A stretch of DNA of 64,000 nt, taken from positions 3,224,001 to 3,288,000 of the forward strand of contig NZ_LR026975.1 of NCBI RefSeq assembly GCF_900603025.1. The letters run 5' to 3'. This document shows, one piece after another, positions 54,030 to 62,088 of the stretch. The notes beneath the pieces are model-generated. The model made no database searches. It was not told where the DNA came from and saw nothing but the letters and a program-made list of their open reading frames with translations. The stretch's first letter is position 1. Every line of letters begins with the position of its first letter. A program made the position numbers and the translations under genes. The DNA is from Mycolicibacterium hassiacum DSM 44199. GTDB taxonomy: Bacteria; Actinomycetota; Actinomycetes; Mycobacteriales; Mycobacteriaceae.

Positions 54030-54160
54030 CAGCCGACCACCCCGGCCGCGAACGACACGGCCGCAGCGTGCGACGCGGACGTCACCGGACCCACACCCGC
54101 GCCGTCGCGCGAACCGATCGGCGCCGCCGCTTCACCTGCACCGTCGGTGGCACACTCCAT
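54029..54160 (-). CDS. Possible 43-residue leader peptide of the mce operon
   Basis: The ATG at 54160 follows AGGAGGG at a spacing of 11 bases and opens a 43-codon frame rich in alanine and glycine (MECATDGAGEAAAPIGSRDG at its start, ending SFAAGVVG). Its stop shares one base with the YrbEA start (TGATG). The TGATG junction and purine-rich site suggest translational coupling, but the frame has no recognisable family and could be chance in GC-rich DNA. Confidence 0.33.
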   Translation of the reverse strand: MECATDGAGEAAAPIGSRDGAGVGPVTSASHAAAVSFAAGVVG

Positions 54161-54453
54161 GGGTCGCAAATCCCTCCTGAAGCTCATTCGCCATTGGCGG
54201 GCGCGCCTGTTGCGAATCGACACGCGCGCGACTTGCGGACAAACCGTACACCACGTTTTTCGGCGGGAGCAACAACTTCGGCGCGCTAAAACGTCACCGC
54301 GCCGCATCGCCGAGTTTTTTCCGTTGACGTTTGCTCCTTCTAAATGCGACGGACGCGCCTGCACCGTCTCATGCGGATCCGAACCGGCGGCGGCCGCGAC
54401 GCGTAACCGGCGGTAACGCCGACAGCCGCGACATCAGCACTGCTGAGAGTGTG

Positions 54454-54466
54454 TTTACTAAGTAAA
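54454..54466. promoter_or_regulatory. Short palindrome upstream of yrbEA
   Basis: TTTACTAAGTAAA: arms TTTAC and GTAAA pair perfectly. It lies about 425 bases before the YrbEA start in the long leader, so an operator or promoter element is possible. Confidence 0.35.
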
Positions 54467-54807
54467 GCTAAACCTCGGCCCGGCGCCCGACGGCGGCGAA
54501 CCCGAGCGCGGCCGCGCGCTCCACCGGTGCCGAGACGCGACGTCAGAAACTTTGCCGTCGAAGATTCGAATCAAGCTCCATAAACAGAGTCATTCACGAC
54601 CGATTTCCGCGAAATACCGAGCCGCCAGGATGCGCTCGATTTTCTGTTACGACAATTTGTGTTAAGCGTATCTAATATTTGTCCTTTCCGGATCCTCGTC
54701 GCCTCGTATAAATGGCCCGAGAAATGCCACTGACCCCCGAGTCGCGACCCGCCCGGCGACCGGTCGCGAGCCCGCGGCGCGGACCCCTCCGACCCGTCCA
54801 GCGGCTG

Positions 54808-54821
54808 TGAGACGCGTCTCA
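54808..54821. promoter_or_regulatory. Perfect 14-bp palindrome (TetR-type operator candidate)
   Basis: TGAGACGCGTCTCA is its own reverse complement over all 14 bases, in the non-coding region upstream of the mce operon. Continuous palindromes of this size are typical TetR-family operators, and two TetR genes lie within 2.2 kb. Confidence 0.5.
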
Positions 54822-54983
54822 TCTGCGCTAACGTCGCAGCGCCGAGGAGGCGCCGGCGCTCCGGGCCGATCGCATCCGCACCGATGCGCGCCCCGTTCCT
54901 AACCTCATTTGGCTCGAAATCCCGCCGGGTTAGCGCGATACTCAACTCATAGGGCCGGTATCACAATCACCGCCGACATTTCG

Positions 54984-55011
54984 CCAAATATCTATCTATA
55001 TAGCTAATTGG
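54984..55011. promoter_or_regulatory. AT-rich dyad upstream of the mce region
   Basis: CCAA (54984-54987) and TTGG (55008-55011) bracket an AT-rich core containing the palindromic octamer CTATATAG (54996-55003), which is also in the site at 36227-36254. It may be the distal promoter or operator for minus-strand transcription into the mce operon. Confidence 0.45.
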
Positions 55012-55118
55012 TCGCCTGCTCGGTGGCCCGCATTCGTCATCCGGACCGCATATCTGAAATCGATCGGAGTCCGTCGGCGCGTTGCTCGGCGAATCCTCAG
55101 CACCGATCGCTGAACCGA

Positions 55119-55718
55119 TCACTGGACCATGCGCCACATCAGCTCCGTCACCGCTTCCCGCACCACCGGGCGCGGAACCGCCGAAACCGAGTCCTGCTGG
55201 ACCATGGCCCAGGACCGCTCCAACAGGGCCATGACCGCGATGCCGGTGGCCGCCGCGTCCGCCTGGACGGGTGTCGCGGCGATCTTGGCGACCCGCTGCC
55301 CCAGCGCGGTGGCCGCTCGGCGGTGCGAACGCGCGACCGCGGCCCGGAAGTCGGGGTCCGGCGGCATGTCGTGCTCCGAACGGATGACGAACGCGCCGTT
55401 GCGGTCGAGATAGTCGAAGTAGCGTTCCACCCACTCCGCGACGGCGTCCCGGGACCGGGCGTCGTCTCCGTCGCCGAGGGTCTCGATGACCCGCATGGCT
55501 TCCCGATAGGTCGTGGTGCCGAGCTCGATGAACAGCGCGGTCTTGTCGCGGAAGTAGTAGTAGAAGTTCGCCCGGGTCACGCCCGCCAGATCGGTGATGT
55601 CCCGGATGGTGACCCCCGAGAACCCCTTGCGTGCGAACGCGACCCGGGCGGCGTCCAGGACGGCCTGGCGCGTCCGATCGGACTTGCGCCGGCCGGCCGC
55701 TTCAGCGTCAGCCGCCAT
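55119..55718 (-). CDS. TetR family transcriptional regulator
   Basis: A 199-residue TetR regulator: RTRQAVLDAARVAFARKGFS, then VTIRDITDLAGVTRANFYYY, then FRDKTALFIELG. The recognition helix contains TRANFYYYF. The C-terminal helical domain contains SEHDMPPDPDFRAAVARSHR. The start, ATG 55718, overlaps the end of the Rieske gene by 11 bases, so the regulator is co-transcribed with the oxygenase and probably feeds back on it. Confidence 0.92.
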   Translation of the reverse strand: MAADAEAAGRRKSDRTRQAVLDAARVAFARKGFSGVTIRDITDLAGVTRANFYYYFRDKTALFIELGTTTYREAMRVIETLGDGDDARSRDAVAEWVERYFDYLDRNGAFVIRSEHDMPPDPDFRAAVARSHRRAATALGQRVAKIAATPVQADAAATGIAVMALLERSWAMVQQDSVSAVPRPVVREAVTELMWRMVQ

Positions 55719-56736
55719 GGCCGTCGGCGTCCGGATAGAAACTGCGCGCCCAGGCCCGCAACTCCTTGAACCCCGCAGCCTCCGACGGGGCCAGTCCCGG
55801 CTGATCCAGGTAACGCTGATGTTGCCAGATGCGAATGTCGTCCGGCAGCGCGCGTTTGGCGGCGGCCAGACGCTCGGCGAACGCATCGGTGTGATCGCTG
55901 ATCCAGTAGCCGGCGAAGATGTCGGAGTGCGTGTCGTCGACCGGCGTCGCACAGATCGAGATCACCCGGATTCCGTCCTTGGTCTGCTCGCCGTTGAAGC
56001 TGACGCCCAGGCCCGACCAGTAGATCTCGATGGTGTTCATGGTGTCGCCGGGCCGGTCGACACCGTCGGCCCACCTGCGGCCGAATCCGACCTTGACCGA
56101 CCAGGTCGGATATCCGTGCGATTCACGCAGTACCCGCGGGCTGATAGGCGTGTTGTGTACGAACCGGAAATGGTGCGGATCCACGGCGTTTTCGGCGATG
56201 ATCTGCGGGTGCACCTTCACCCGGTCGAAGCGGGTGCGGCACTCGTCGGTGAACGGGAAGTAACGACTCGAGGCGACGTGATCCCCGAGCACCACCAGCC
56301 CGTCGGGAACCTCCCACTGCGGTTCACGGCCCGCGACATCGTGCCAGATGTAGACGCACTCGTTCTTCTCGGTGACCGGATATGACCGGATGCGCCGGCC
56401 CCGGTTGGGTCGTTTCTCGTAGGGAATGCTGACGTTTCGGCCTTCGCCGTCCCATACCCAGCCGTGGAACGGGCACTGGATCCCGTCGTCGACCACGCAG
56501 CCGCCGTGTGCCAGGTTCGCGCCCAGGTGCTGACAGTAGGCGTCGAGCACGTTGACCTTTCCGTCGGCCGCGCGGAACGCGACGAGGTCCCGGCCGAAGT
56601 AGTGCAGCGGAACCACGGCCCGTTCGCCGATGTCGGCGCTCCAGGCCACCTGGAACCAACCGGTCGGCAGCGCGCTCGGCAACTGCGCCGAGGATCCGGA
56701 CCGGGGCATCACGGGTCTGTCCACCGCCTGCGTCAT
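55708..56736 (-). CDS. Rieske [2Fe-2S] ring-hydroxylating oxygenase
   Basis: A 342-residue Rieske oxygenase component. The cluster ligands are in CQHLGANLAHGG and IQCPFHGWVWDG; the mononuclear iron site is in ENAVDPHHFRFVHN. The C-terminal catalytic region includes TPVDDTHSDIFAGYW, IRIWQHQRYLDQPGL and RAWARSFYPDADG. It is a paralogue of 6373-7407 and of the remnant at 19241-19561. ATG at 56736 has GAAGGAAGG upstream; the frame opens 29 codons earlier through the operator and is not used. It acts on an aromatic or steroid-like ring with a reductase encoded elsewhere. Confidence 0.9.
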   Translation of the reverse strand: MTQAVDRPVMPRSGSSAQLPSALPTGWFQVAWSADIGERAVVPLHYFGRDLVAFRAADGKVNVLDAYCQHLGANLAHGGCVVDDGIQCPFHGWVWDGEGRNVSIPYEKRPNRGRRIRSYPVTEKNECVYIWHDVAGREPQWEVPDGLVVLGDHVASSRYFPFTDECRTRFDRVKVHPQIIAENAVDPHHFRFVHNTPISPRVLRESHGYPTWSVKVGFGRRWADGVDRPGDTMNTIEIYWSGLGVSFNGEQTKDGIRVISICATPVDDTHSDIFAGYWISDHTDAFAERLAAAKRALPDDIRIWQHQRYLDQPGLAPSEAAGFKELRAWARSFYPDADGHGG

Positions 56737-56782
56737 CGCACCTTCCTTCGCTGGGCCGTTGCGGATACAGCAAGCTAACGCT

Positions 56783-56804
56783 GTTTTGACAAAACTGTCA
56801 AAAC
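56783..56804. promoter_or_regulatory. Perfect palindromic operator in the Rieske/TetR divergent promoter
   Basis: GTTTTGACA (56783-56791) and TGTCAAAAC (56796-56804) are perfect 9-bp inverted arms separated by AAAC. TTGACA within the left arm may be a -35 element on the + strand, and the right arm carries the same hexamer on the minus strand, so both divergent promoters would be covered. It lies between the Rieske start (56736) and the TetR start (56919). Confidence 0.72.
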
Positions 56805-56918
56805 CATATTCGGGTACGCGCACGGACCGGTGTTACGTTCGACGCGAAACAACCGAGATGCGGCCCGGTACGACCGGTCGTCCGAAGCGGGAGGTGTGAC
56901 GATGCCGGGAGCCGTCAC

Positions 56919-57593
56919 ATGACCACCGCCAGACCGCGTGACGGCGAGGAGGGCACGGTCAGAGAACGGCTGATCCGCGCGGCGGACGCCGAGATCGCCG
57001 AACGCGGGACCAGCTCGGTGCAGATGGAGGCGGTCGCGCTGCGCGCCGGGGTGTCCCGTGCGACCGCGTTCCGTCAGCTCGGCAGCGTCAGCGACATGCT
57101 GATGGAGGTCAGCCTGCTGCGTGGGCGCCGCCACGTCGCCGCGGTACAGGCGCTGATGGCGACCAAGACCGGTACCTTCGCGAAACTGGAAGCGGCGCTG
57201 CTGTATACCACGCGTGAGCTGCCGGCCGACCCGACGTTCTCGGCCCTCGTCACGCAGCGGGGCAGGTCGATCGGCAATCCGGCCGTGCACGACCTGTCCG
57301 TCGAGGCGTTGGGCCCGGTGATCCGCGAGGGCCAGAGGTGCGGAGAGGTGCGCACCGACCTCGAGGTCGACGAGCTCGTCGACTTCGTGCTCGAACAGAT
57401 GTATCTGGCCGCCGACCACGTCGACCGGTCCGACGCCGCGGTGCGCCGCCGGATGCGTCATTTCATCGTTCCGGCGCTGGCCGCGCAACGGCGCGAGGCC
57501 GCCGAGCACATCCAACTGACCCAGGAGGCCCAGGAGGCGGTCGACGCCGCGATCGAGGCGCTGACCAACCTGGCCGGCCGGTTGCGGCGCTGA
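56919..57593 (+). CDS. TetR family transcriptional regulator
   Basis: A 224-residue TetR regulator, divergent to the Rieske gene. The DNA-binding domain is VRERLIRAADAEIAERGTSS, then VQMEAVALRAGVSRATAFRQ, then LGSVSDMLMEV, with SRATAFRQL as recognition helix. The effector domain is helical. A perfect palindrome at 56783-56804 stands in the shared promoter, so this protein is the first candidate to bind it and repress both genes. Confidence 0.92.
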   Translation: MTTARPRDGEEGTVRERLIRAADAEIAERGTSSVQMEAVALRAGVSRATAFRQLGSVSDMLMEVSLLRGRRHVAAVQALMATKTGTFAKLEAALLYTTRELPADPTFSALVTQRGRSIGNPAVHDLSVEALGPVIREGQRCGEVRTDLEVDELVDFVLEQMYLAADHVDRSDAAVRRRMRHFIVPALAAQRREAAEHIQLTQEAQEAVDAAIEALTNLAGRLRR

Positions 57594-57616
57594 CGCTGAC
57601 TCTGCCGCGGCGTCAG
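57590..57616. terminator. Weak stem-loop between convergent genes
   Basis: CTGACGC (57590-57596) and GCGTCAG (57610-57616) are perfect 7-bp arms over a 13-base loop. It lies between the stop of the + TetR gene and the stop of the - FadD gene and may end both transcripts. Confidence 0.45.
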
Positions 57617-57618
57617 GG

Positions 57619-59202
57619 CTATCCGGATCGCTCCCGCAACTCGCGGCGCAGGATCTTGCCGGTCACGGTCTTCGGCAGCGCATCGACGATCTCGACCTGA
57701 CGCGGATACTTGTAGGCCGCCAGGCGTTCCCGACAGTAGTCGATGAGCTCCTCGGGTGTCGCGGCGCATCCGTCCCGCAAGGACACGAAGGCCTTGACCG
57801 TCTCGCCCCGGTACGGGTCCGGCACCCCGACCACGGCGGCCTCCAGGACCGCCTCGTGGGTGTAGAGCACGTCCTCGACCTCACGCGGCCAGACCTTGTA
57901 GCCGCTGGCGACGATCACGTCCTTCTTGCGGTCGACCAGATAGAACCAGCCGTCCTCGTCGACGTAACCGACGTCGCCGGTGCGCAACCAACCATCGCGG
58001 ATGGCGTCGTTGGTCGCCTGTTCGTTGCGCCAGTAGCCGGGCACGATCTGCGGACCCCTCACCGCGATCTCACCGAGTTGCCCTGGCGGAACGGGATTTC
58101 CGTCGTCGTCGAGCACCGCCACCCGGGTGCCGCCCATCGGCACGCCCACCGACAGCGCCTGGGTCCGCGGATCGACCGGGGCCCGGCTCCCCAGTGGGAC
58201 CCCGAGCACCGGAGCGGTGGTCTCGGTCATCCCGTACACGTTGTGGATGTAGCTGCCGAACCGCTGTTCGAACCGTTCGGTGGTGGCGGCCGCGATCGGG
58301 GCGCCACCGGACGCGATCTTGGTCAGCGACGCCAGGTCCTCGGGTTCGACCGCCGCGGAGTCGCCGAGTGCGATGAACACGGTGATGGCGCCGACGGTGA
58401 ACGTGACGCGGTGCCGGCGGATCAGTTCGGCCGTGACCTCGGTGTGGAAGCGGTAGGACAGCACCAACGAGGCTTGCGCGGCCACGGTGCACGCGATATG
58501 CCCGGTGAGACCGGTGACGTGGAACAGCGGCGCGACCCCGAGCACGACATCGGCGTCGCTGAGCCGGAACCACTCCCGGTAGGTGTGCCCGCCGGTCGCG
58601 ATGTTGCGGTGAGTATTGGTCGCCCCCTTTGGTTTTCCTGTCGTGCCGGAGGTGTAGGTGAGCACCGCGACATCGTCGTCACCGACCGTGACCGGATCGG
58701 GGCAGTCGCCGTTGTGACGCTCGATGAGCGCGCGCAGGTCCTCGGTGCCGTCCGGCACCGGCAGCCGGTGCCCGGGCAGCACCCGGGTGTCCTGCTCGGT
58801 CTGCCAGTCCAGGGCGCTGGTGCTGAGGACGCGGGTCACGCTCGATCCGGCCAGCGCCTCGGCCAGCCGCTCGGAGTAGAGCTCGTCGAGCGCGATCAAC
58901 ACCGTCGGGGTGGCGTCGGCCAACAGTTTGGCGACCTCGCCGGCGGTGAGCATCGGGTTGATCGCGACCGCTATCCCGCCCGCCTTCCACGCCGCCAGCA
59001 GCGCGATCACGTACTGCGGAACGTTCTGCAGGTAGAGCGCGACTCGATCGCCGTGACCGAACCCGTTGTCCTGCAACGCCACCGCGAGCGCGTCGGAGAG
59101 CCGGTCCACCTCGCCGTAGCTGAGCACGGTGCCGAAGTAGCGCAGGAACGGGCGGTCGGCGGCCGCAACGGCAGCGGCGCGGAACTCGTCGAGCATGGTC
59201 AT
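57619..59202 (-). CDS. Acyl-CoA synthetase (FadD-type, AMP-forming)
   Basis: A 527-residue AMP-forming ligase that joins a carboxylic acid to CoA via an acyl-adenylate. All motifs are present: AVLTYTSGTTGKPKGATNTH (phosphate loop), YGMTETTAPV, GWLRTGDVGYVDEDGWFYLV with the ATP-ribose aspartate, RKKDVIVASGYKVWPREVED (hinge and domain movement) and LPKTVTGKILRREL with the catalytic lysine. It is the last gene of the minus operon and the most likely entry enzyme for the imported acid. ATG at 59202 overlaps the thiolase stop by four bases. Confidence 0.94.
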   Translation of the reverse strand: MTMLDEFRAAAVAAADRPFLRYFGTVLSYGEVDRLSDALAVALQDNGFGHGDRVALYLQNVPQYVIALLAAWKAGGIAVAINPMLTAGEVAKLLADATPTVLIALDELYSERLAEALAGSSVTRVLSTSALDWQTEQDTRVLPGHRLPVPDGTEDLRALIERHNGDCPDPVTVGDDDVAVLTYTSGTTGKPKGATNTHRNIATGGHTYREWFRLSDADVVLGVAPLFHVTGLTGHIACTVAAQASLVLSYRFHTEVTAELIRRHRVTFTVGAITVFIALGDSAAVEPEDLASLTKIASGGAPIAAATTERFEQRFGSYIHNVYGMTETTAPVLGVPLGSRAPVDPRTQALSVGVPMGGTRVAVLDDDGNPVPPGQLGEIAVRGPQIVPGYWRNEQATNDAIRDGWLRTGDVGYVDEDGWFYLVDRKKDVIVASGYKVWPREVEDVLYTHEAVLEAAVVGVPDPYRGETVKAFVSLRDGCAATPEELIDYCRERLAAYKYPRQVEIVDALPKTVTGKILRRELRERSG

Positions 59203-60362
59203 GGGCGGTGCAGCAGCAGTCCCTGTGCGTTGAAGAAGAATCCGCCGGCGGTGATCAGTGCCCGGCGCGCGTCGGGCACCTGCCGGTCACCGGCCAGCCC
59301 CTGAAGCTGGTGGACCGCCTCGCGGATATGCCCGGACGCCTGGGTGGCGCCCTCGCCAAGCGATCCGCCGTGCGGGTTGACCGGGATGCGGCCGTTGATC
59401 AGCACCCGCCGGCCGTCGGCGTCCCAGTGCTGCCGCAGGAACGCTCCCGCCTCCCCCGGTTTGCACCAGCCCGCGTTGTCGATCCAGTTCAGTGTGATCG
59501 GTGTGAACCCGTCGTACGGGAAGTACACGTCGATATCGTCGATCCAGAAGTCGCCCTTGGCTTTCAGCGTCTCGACGACCACCTGCTGGCCGTGCCGGCG
59601 CAGGCTTTCCGTCTGGTCCTCCTCGTTGTGCGCCACCATCCCGAGCACCGCGGCGTTGATCAGCACCGGCGGCAGCGCCATGTCGCGGGCGCGTTCGGCG
59701 CTGGTGACGATGAAGGCGTCGGCGCCGTCGACCGCCGGGTCCATGTCGTACAGGCACAGCGGTTCGCGAACCATCGGCGCGTTGAGGTAGTCGTCCATCG
59801 TAAGCGGTTCGCGCATGGCGGCTGCCGGGTTGCGCTGCGCATTCGACCGGGCGTTGACCGCCACCAGCCCGAAATCCTCACGGGTGACGCCGTACTCGTG
59901 CATGTAGCGGGACGCCCAGCCGGTGTAACCGATCGGGCCGGCCATCGTCTCCGGGCCGGACTGCTGCAGGGTCGGCCCCACCCCGATCCGGCGAAACGGA
60001 TCCTTCAGCGCCCCAACGCTGTTCCACGGCGCCCGGTACGCGGCGTGGTAGACCAGCACCACCTCGCACAGCCCGGCATGTACCGCGGCGGCCGCGGTGG
60101 CGATGTGGTCGACCATCGGGATGACCGGGTTGCCGAACCAGGTCACCTCCGGGATGCCCAGTGCGGACTGCAGCACCGGCGCCGAAGGCCAGCTGCCGCA
60201 CAGACCGTCGATGTCGTCGCGGGTCAGCCCGCACTGTTTGATCACCGCGATGGCGGCCTCGGCGGCCAGCGACGTCTGGCTGCGCCCGGAATTCCTGGCC
60301 ACGAAACCCGTTGTCGCCGCACCGGCGATGGCCACCCGGTCCTTCATCCGAATGCCCGTCAC
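59199..60362 (-). CDS. Thiolase-fold lipid-transfer protein (Ltp2-like), no nucleophilic Cys
   Basis: A 387-residue thiolase superfamily protein (RVAIAGAATTGFVARNSGRS). At the nucleophile site it reads VTWFGNPVIPMVDHIATAAA, without the cysteine. DIDVYFPYDGFTPITLNWID and NPHGGSLGEGATQASGHIRE are retained. It is the third cysteine-free thiolase of the window paired with a DUF35 gene. GTG at 60362 overlaps the DUF35 stop by four bases; an internal ATG at 60347 is an alternative start. Retro-aldol cleavage is the best guess, by analogy with Ltp2. Confidence 0.86.
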   Translation of the reverse strand: MTGIRMKDRVAIAGAATTGFVARNSGRSQTSLAAEAAIAVIKQCGLTRDDIDGLCGSWPSAPVLQSALGIPEVTWFGNPVIPMVDHIATAAAAVHAGLCEVVLVYHAAYRAPWNSVGALKDPFRRIGVGPTLQQSGPETMAGPIGYTGWASRYMHEYGVTREDFGLVAVNARSNAQRNPAAAMREPLTMDDYLNAPMVREPLCLYDMDPAVDGADAFIVTSAERARDMALPPVLINAAVLGMVAHNEEDQTESLRRHGQQVVVETLKAKGDFWIDDIDVYFPYDGFTPITLNWIDNAGWCKPGEAGAFLRQHWDADGRRVLINGRIPVNPHGGSLGEGATQASGHIREAVHQLQGLAGDRQVPDARRALITAGGFFFNAQGLLLHRP

Positions 60363-60805
60363 ACGGACTCCTTCAGCTCGAAGACCGGCAGCGGGACGCC
60401 GTTGCGCTCAATCCACGCCAGCCGCACCGGCGCACCGATTCTGATCGCAGCGTTGTCGGCGCCCACCACAGTCGAGGTGAACCGCAGCCCTTCCTGTTCG
60501 GCGAGCTCGACGGTGACCACCGGATACGGCGTCGAGTAGTCGACGCCCGGCACGGCCGGTCCGCGGTGCAGGAAGATCGCCATGAAGATCTCGCCGTCAC
60601 CGCTCACCGGCTGCGCCGCCACCCGCCACGACCAGCAGTCGGGGCAGACCGGTTTCGGCGGGGCGTGCCAACGGCCGCAGTCGTCGCACCGGTTCAGCAG
60701 CAGTTGTCGGCGCAGCCGCCCGCGGTAGTGCGCCGCGTTGTCGTGGGTGATCGGTTCACCCGGGAACCTGGCGACGAGCTCCTCGTCGCTGATGTCGGTC
60801 GTCAT
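60359..60805 (-). CDS. DUF35 OB-fold protein with zinc ribbon
   Basis: A 148-residue DUF35 protein. The zinc ribbon is complete (LNRCDDCGRWHAPPKPVCPD followed by CW, four cysteines in two CxxC pairs), then the OB fold (GEIFMAIFLHRGPAVPGVDY, YPVVTVELAEQEGLRFTSTV). It precedes and overlaps the thiolase gene, and lies six bases after the amidohydrolase stop. It probably forms the acyl-CoA-binding subunit of a thiolase/DUF35 complex. Confidence 0.9.
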   Translation of the reverse strand: MTTDISDEELVARFPGEPITHDNAAHYRGRLRRQLLLNRCDDCGRWHAPPKPVCPDCWSWRVAAQPVSGDGEIFMAIFLHRGPAVPGVDYSTPYPVVTVELAEQEGLRFTSTVVGADNAAIRIGAPVRLAWIERNGVPLPVFELKESV

Positions 60806-60811
60806 GGCGGG

Positions 60812-62026
60812 TCAGTCGATCCCTTCGAAGAGCTTCAGACCGTTCTCCCGCAGGAAGTCGCGGCGGGTCTTGTCGTCCAGCGACGAGAGTCGGTGGTAGA
60901 ACTCGCCGGGTTCGCGCAACCCCTCGGCATGCGGCCAGTCCGACCCCATCACCAGGCAGTCGGTCCCGCCGAGTTCCTCGATCAGCTTCGGGGTGTCGTC
61001 CTCCGGATACGGCACCACCCGCACGTGCCGTTTGAAGATCGCACTCGGCCGCTCGTTCAACGGACCACCCAGCCACGGACCCAGCCGCGCCATCCCGCGG
61101 CTCTTGTCCATCTTCTTGATGAAGTGCGGCACCCACTCGGCACCGAACTCCGACACCACCACCTTGATGTTCGGGTACCGGCCGAACAGGTTGTCGAAGA
61201 TCAGCGCCGCCAGCGTGTCGGTGACCGGGCGCTCGCCGTAGCTGCACTGCCACTGCCAGGCCGAGAACTGGAACGGCGGCCGCAGCCCCCAGCCCCAATG
61301 CGAGGCCACGTTGGCCTGATAGAAGAACTCGGCGATGTGATAGCACACCACCGCCCGCGCCTCGTTGATGCGCGCCCAGAACGGATCGAAGTACGGGTCG
61401 CCCGGGCTGCGACCGTACGCGGGGCCGGCGGGCAGGTAGATGAACCGGGCACCGGCGTTGAGCACCCGATCGAGTTCCTTGACCGCCCGGTCCAGATCCC
61501 GCAGCGACAGCAGCGCCGGCGAGTAGATGCGGTTCTTGTAGTTGAAGCCCCAGTCCTCATCGATCCAGCGGTTGAACGACTCGAGGTTGTCGTAGAGCGG
61601 GTCGATGCCGTCGAGGTACTCCTCGGCCATCAACGCCCAGCCGCCGGGGTACATGATGGTACGTTCCATCTGCTGCTCGTCGAGCTGTTTGATGCGCTGG
61701 TCGCGATCCAAATACTCCGGCTGCATCGGCTCGAAGAACCGCTCGGCATCCGACGGATCGCCCGAGGCGCGCTTGCGCAGCATCTCCGCCAGCGAACCCG
61801 GCACGTACGCGTGGTCCAGATCGTTCTCCAGCGCCGTCACGATGCGGTTGTTGGCGAGCAGGATCTTGCGGCCCGACGGGGCCTTGATCGCCCGGACCGC
61901 GGTGTCGATCTTCGACTTCGGCATGTGCCGGGTGAAGCAGTCCTCGGTCTCGTACGAATGCTGATCGAAGTCGGTCAGCTGATACGGCAGTTCACCGATG
62001 GTGTTCTCGATGAGGGCCATGGGCAC
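60812..62026 (-). CDS. Amidohydrolase family 2 protein
   Basis: A 404-residue amidohydrolase-2 protein, paralogue of 11425-12567. Landmarks: YQLTDFDQHSYETEDCFTRH near residue 17 (DxxHxxE), ARAVVCYHIAEFFYQANVAS with a candidate metal histidine, KVVVSEFGAEWVPHFIKKMD and CLVMGSDWPHAEGLREPGEF with the metal aspartate. It could hydrolyse or decarboxylate a ring-derived intermediate. As at 11.4 kb, it stands next to a thiolase/DUF35 pair, so the three genes look like a repeated functional module. An AGGAGTG site precedes the ATG. Confidence 0.86.
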   Translation of the reverse strand: MPMALIENTIGELPYQLTDFDQHSYETEDCFTRHMPKSKIDTAVRAIKAPSGRKILLANNRIVTALENDLDHAYVPGSLAEMLRKRASGDPSDAERFFEPMQPEYLDRDQRIKQLDEQQMERTIMYPGGWALMAEEYLDGIDPLYDNLESFNRWIDEDWGFNYKNRIYSPALLSLRDLDRAVKELDRVLNAGARFIYLPAGPAYGRSPGDPYFDPFWARINEARAVVCYHIAEFFYQANVASHWGWGLRPPFQFSAWQWQCSYGERPVTDTLAALIFDNLFGRYPNIKVVVSEFGAEWVPHFIKKMDKSRGMARLGPWLGGPLNERPSAIFKRHVRVVPYPEDDTPKLIEELGGTDCLVMGSDWPHAEGLREPGEFYHRLSSLDDKTRRDFLRENGLKLFEGID

Positions 62027-62088
62027 ACTCCTTCTTCCTCGGAAGCCTGCAGTCGACTATACGCCGTCAAGTTATTCGGGTGAAGCCG

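Larger units (their letters stand above)
54161..55118. other. Long non-coding region upstream of the mce operon
   Basis: About 950 bases without a convincing gene between YrbEA and the TetR gene that ends at 55119. Parts (54560-54720 and 54900-55010) are clearly more AT-rich than the surroundings. It contains several palindromes: TTTACTAAGTAAA (54454-54466), TGAGACGCGTCTCA (54808-54821) and a 28-bp dyad at 54984-55011. It probably holds the promoter, operators and a long untranslated leader of the mce operon. A 124-codon TTG frame (54571-54945, minus) has poor composition and is not called. Confidence 0.6.

Noticed and set aside
54571..54945. 124-codon minus frame with TTG start in the mce leader
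   Set aside because: Poor codon composition, no recognisable domain, no binding site, and it lies in an AT-variable non-coding region.
54161..55118. KstR- or KstR2-type operator near the mce operon
   Set aside because: Looked for AAC-NN-GTT and CAAG-NN-CTTG centred dyads by eye and found no convincing match. A profile scan would be decisive.
60311..62083. 590-codon + frame opposite the amidohydrolase
   Set aside because: Its composition is that of a reverse-strand shadow. The minus-strand gene has motifs, start site and operon context.
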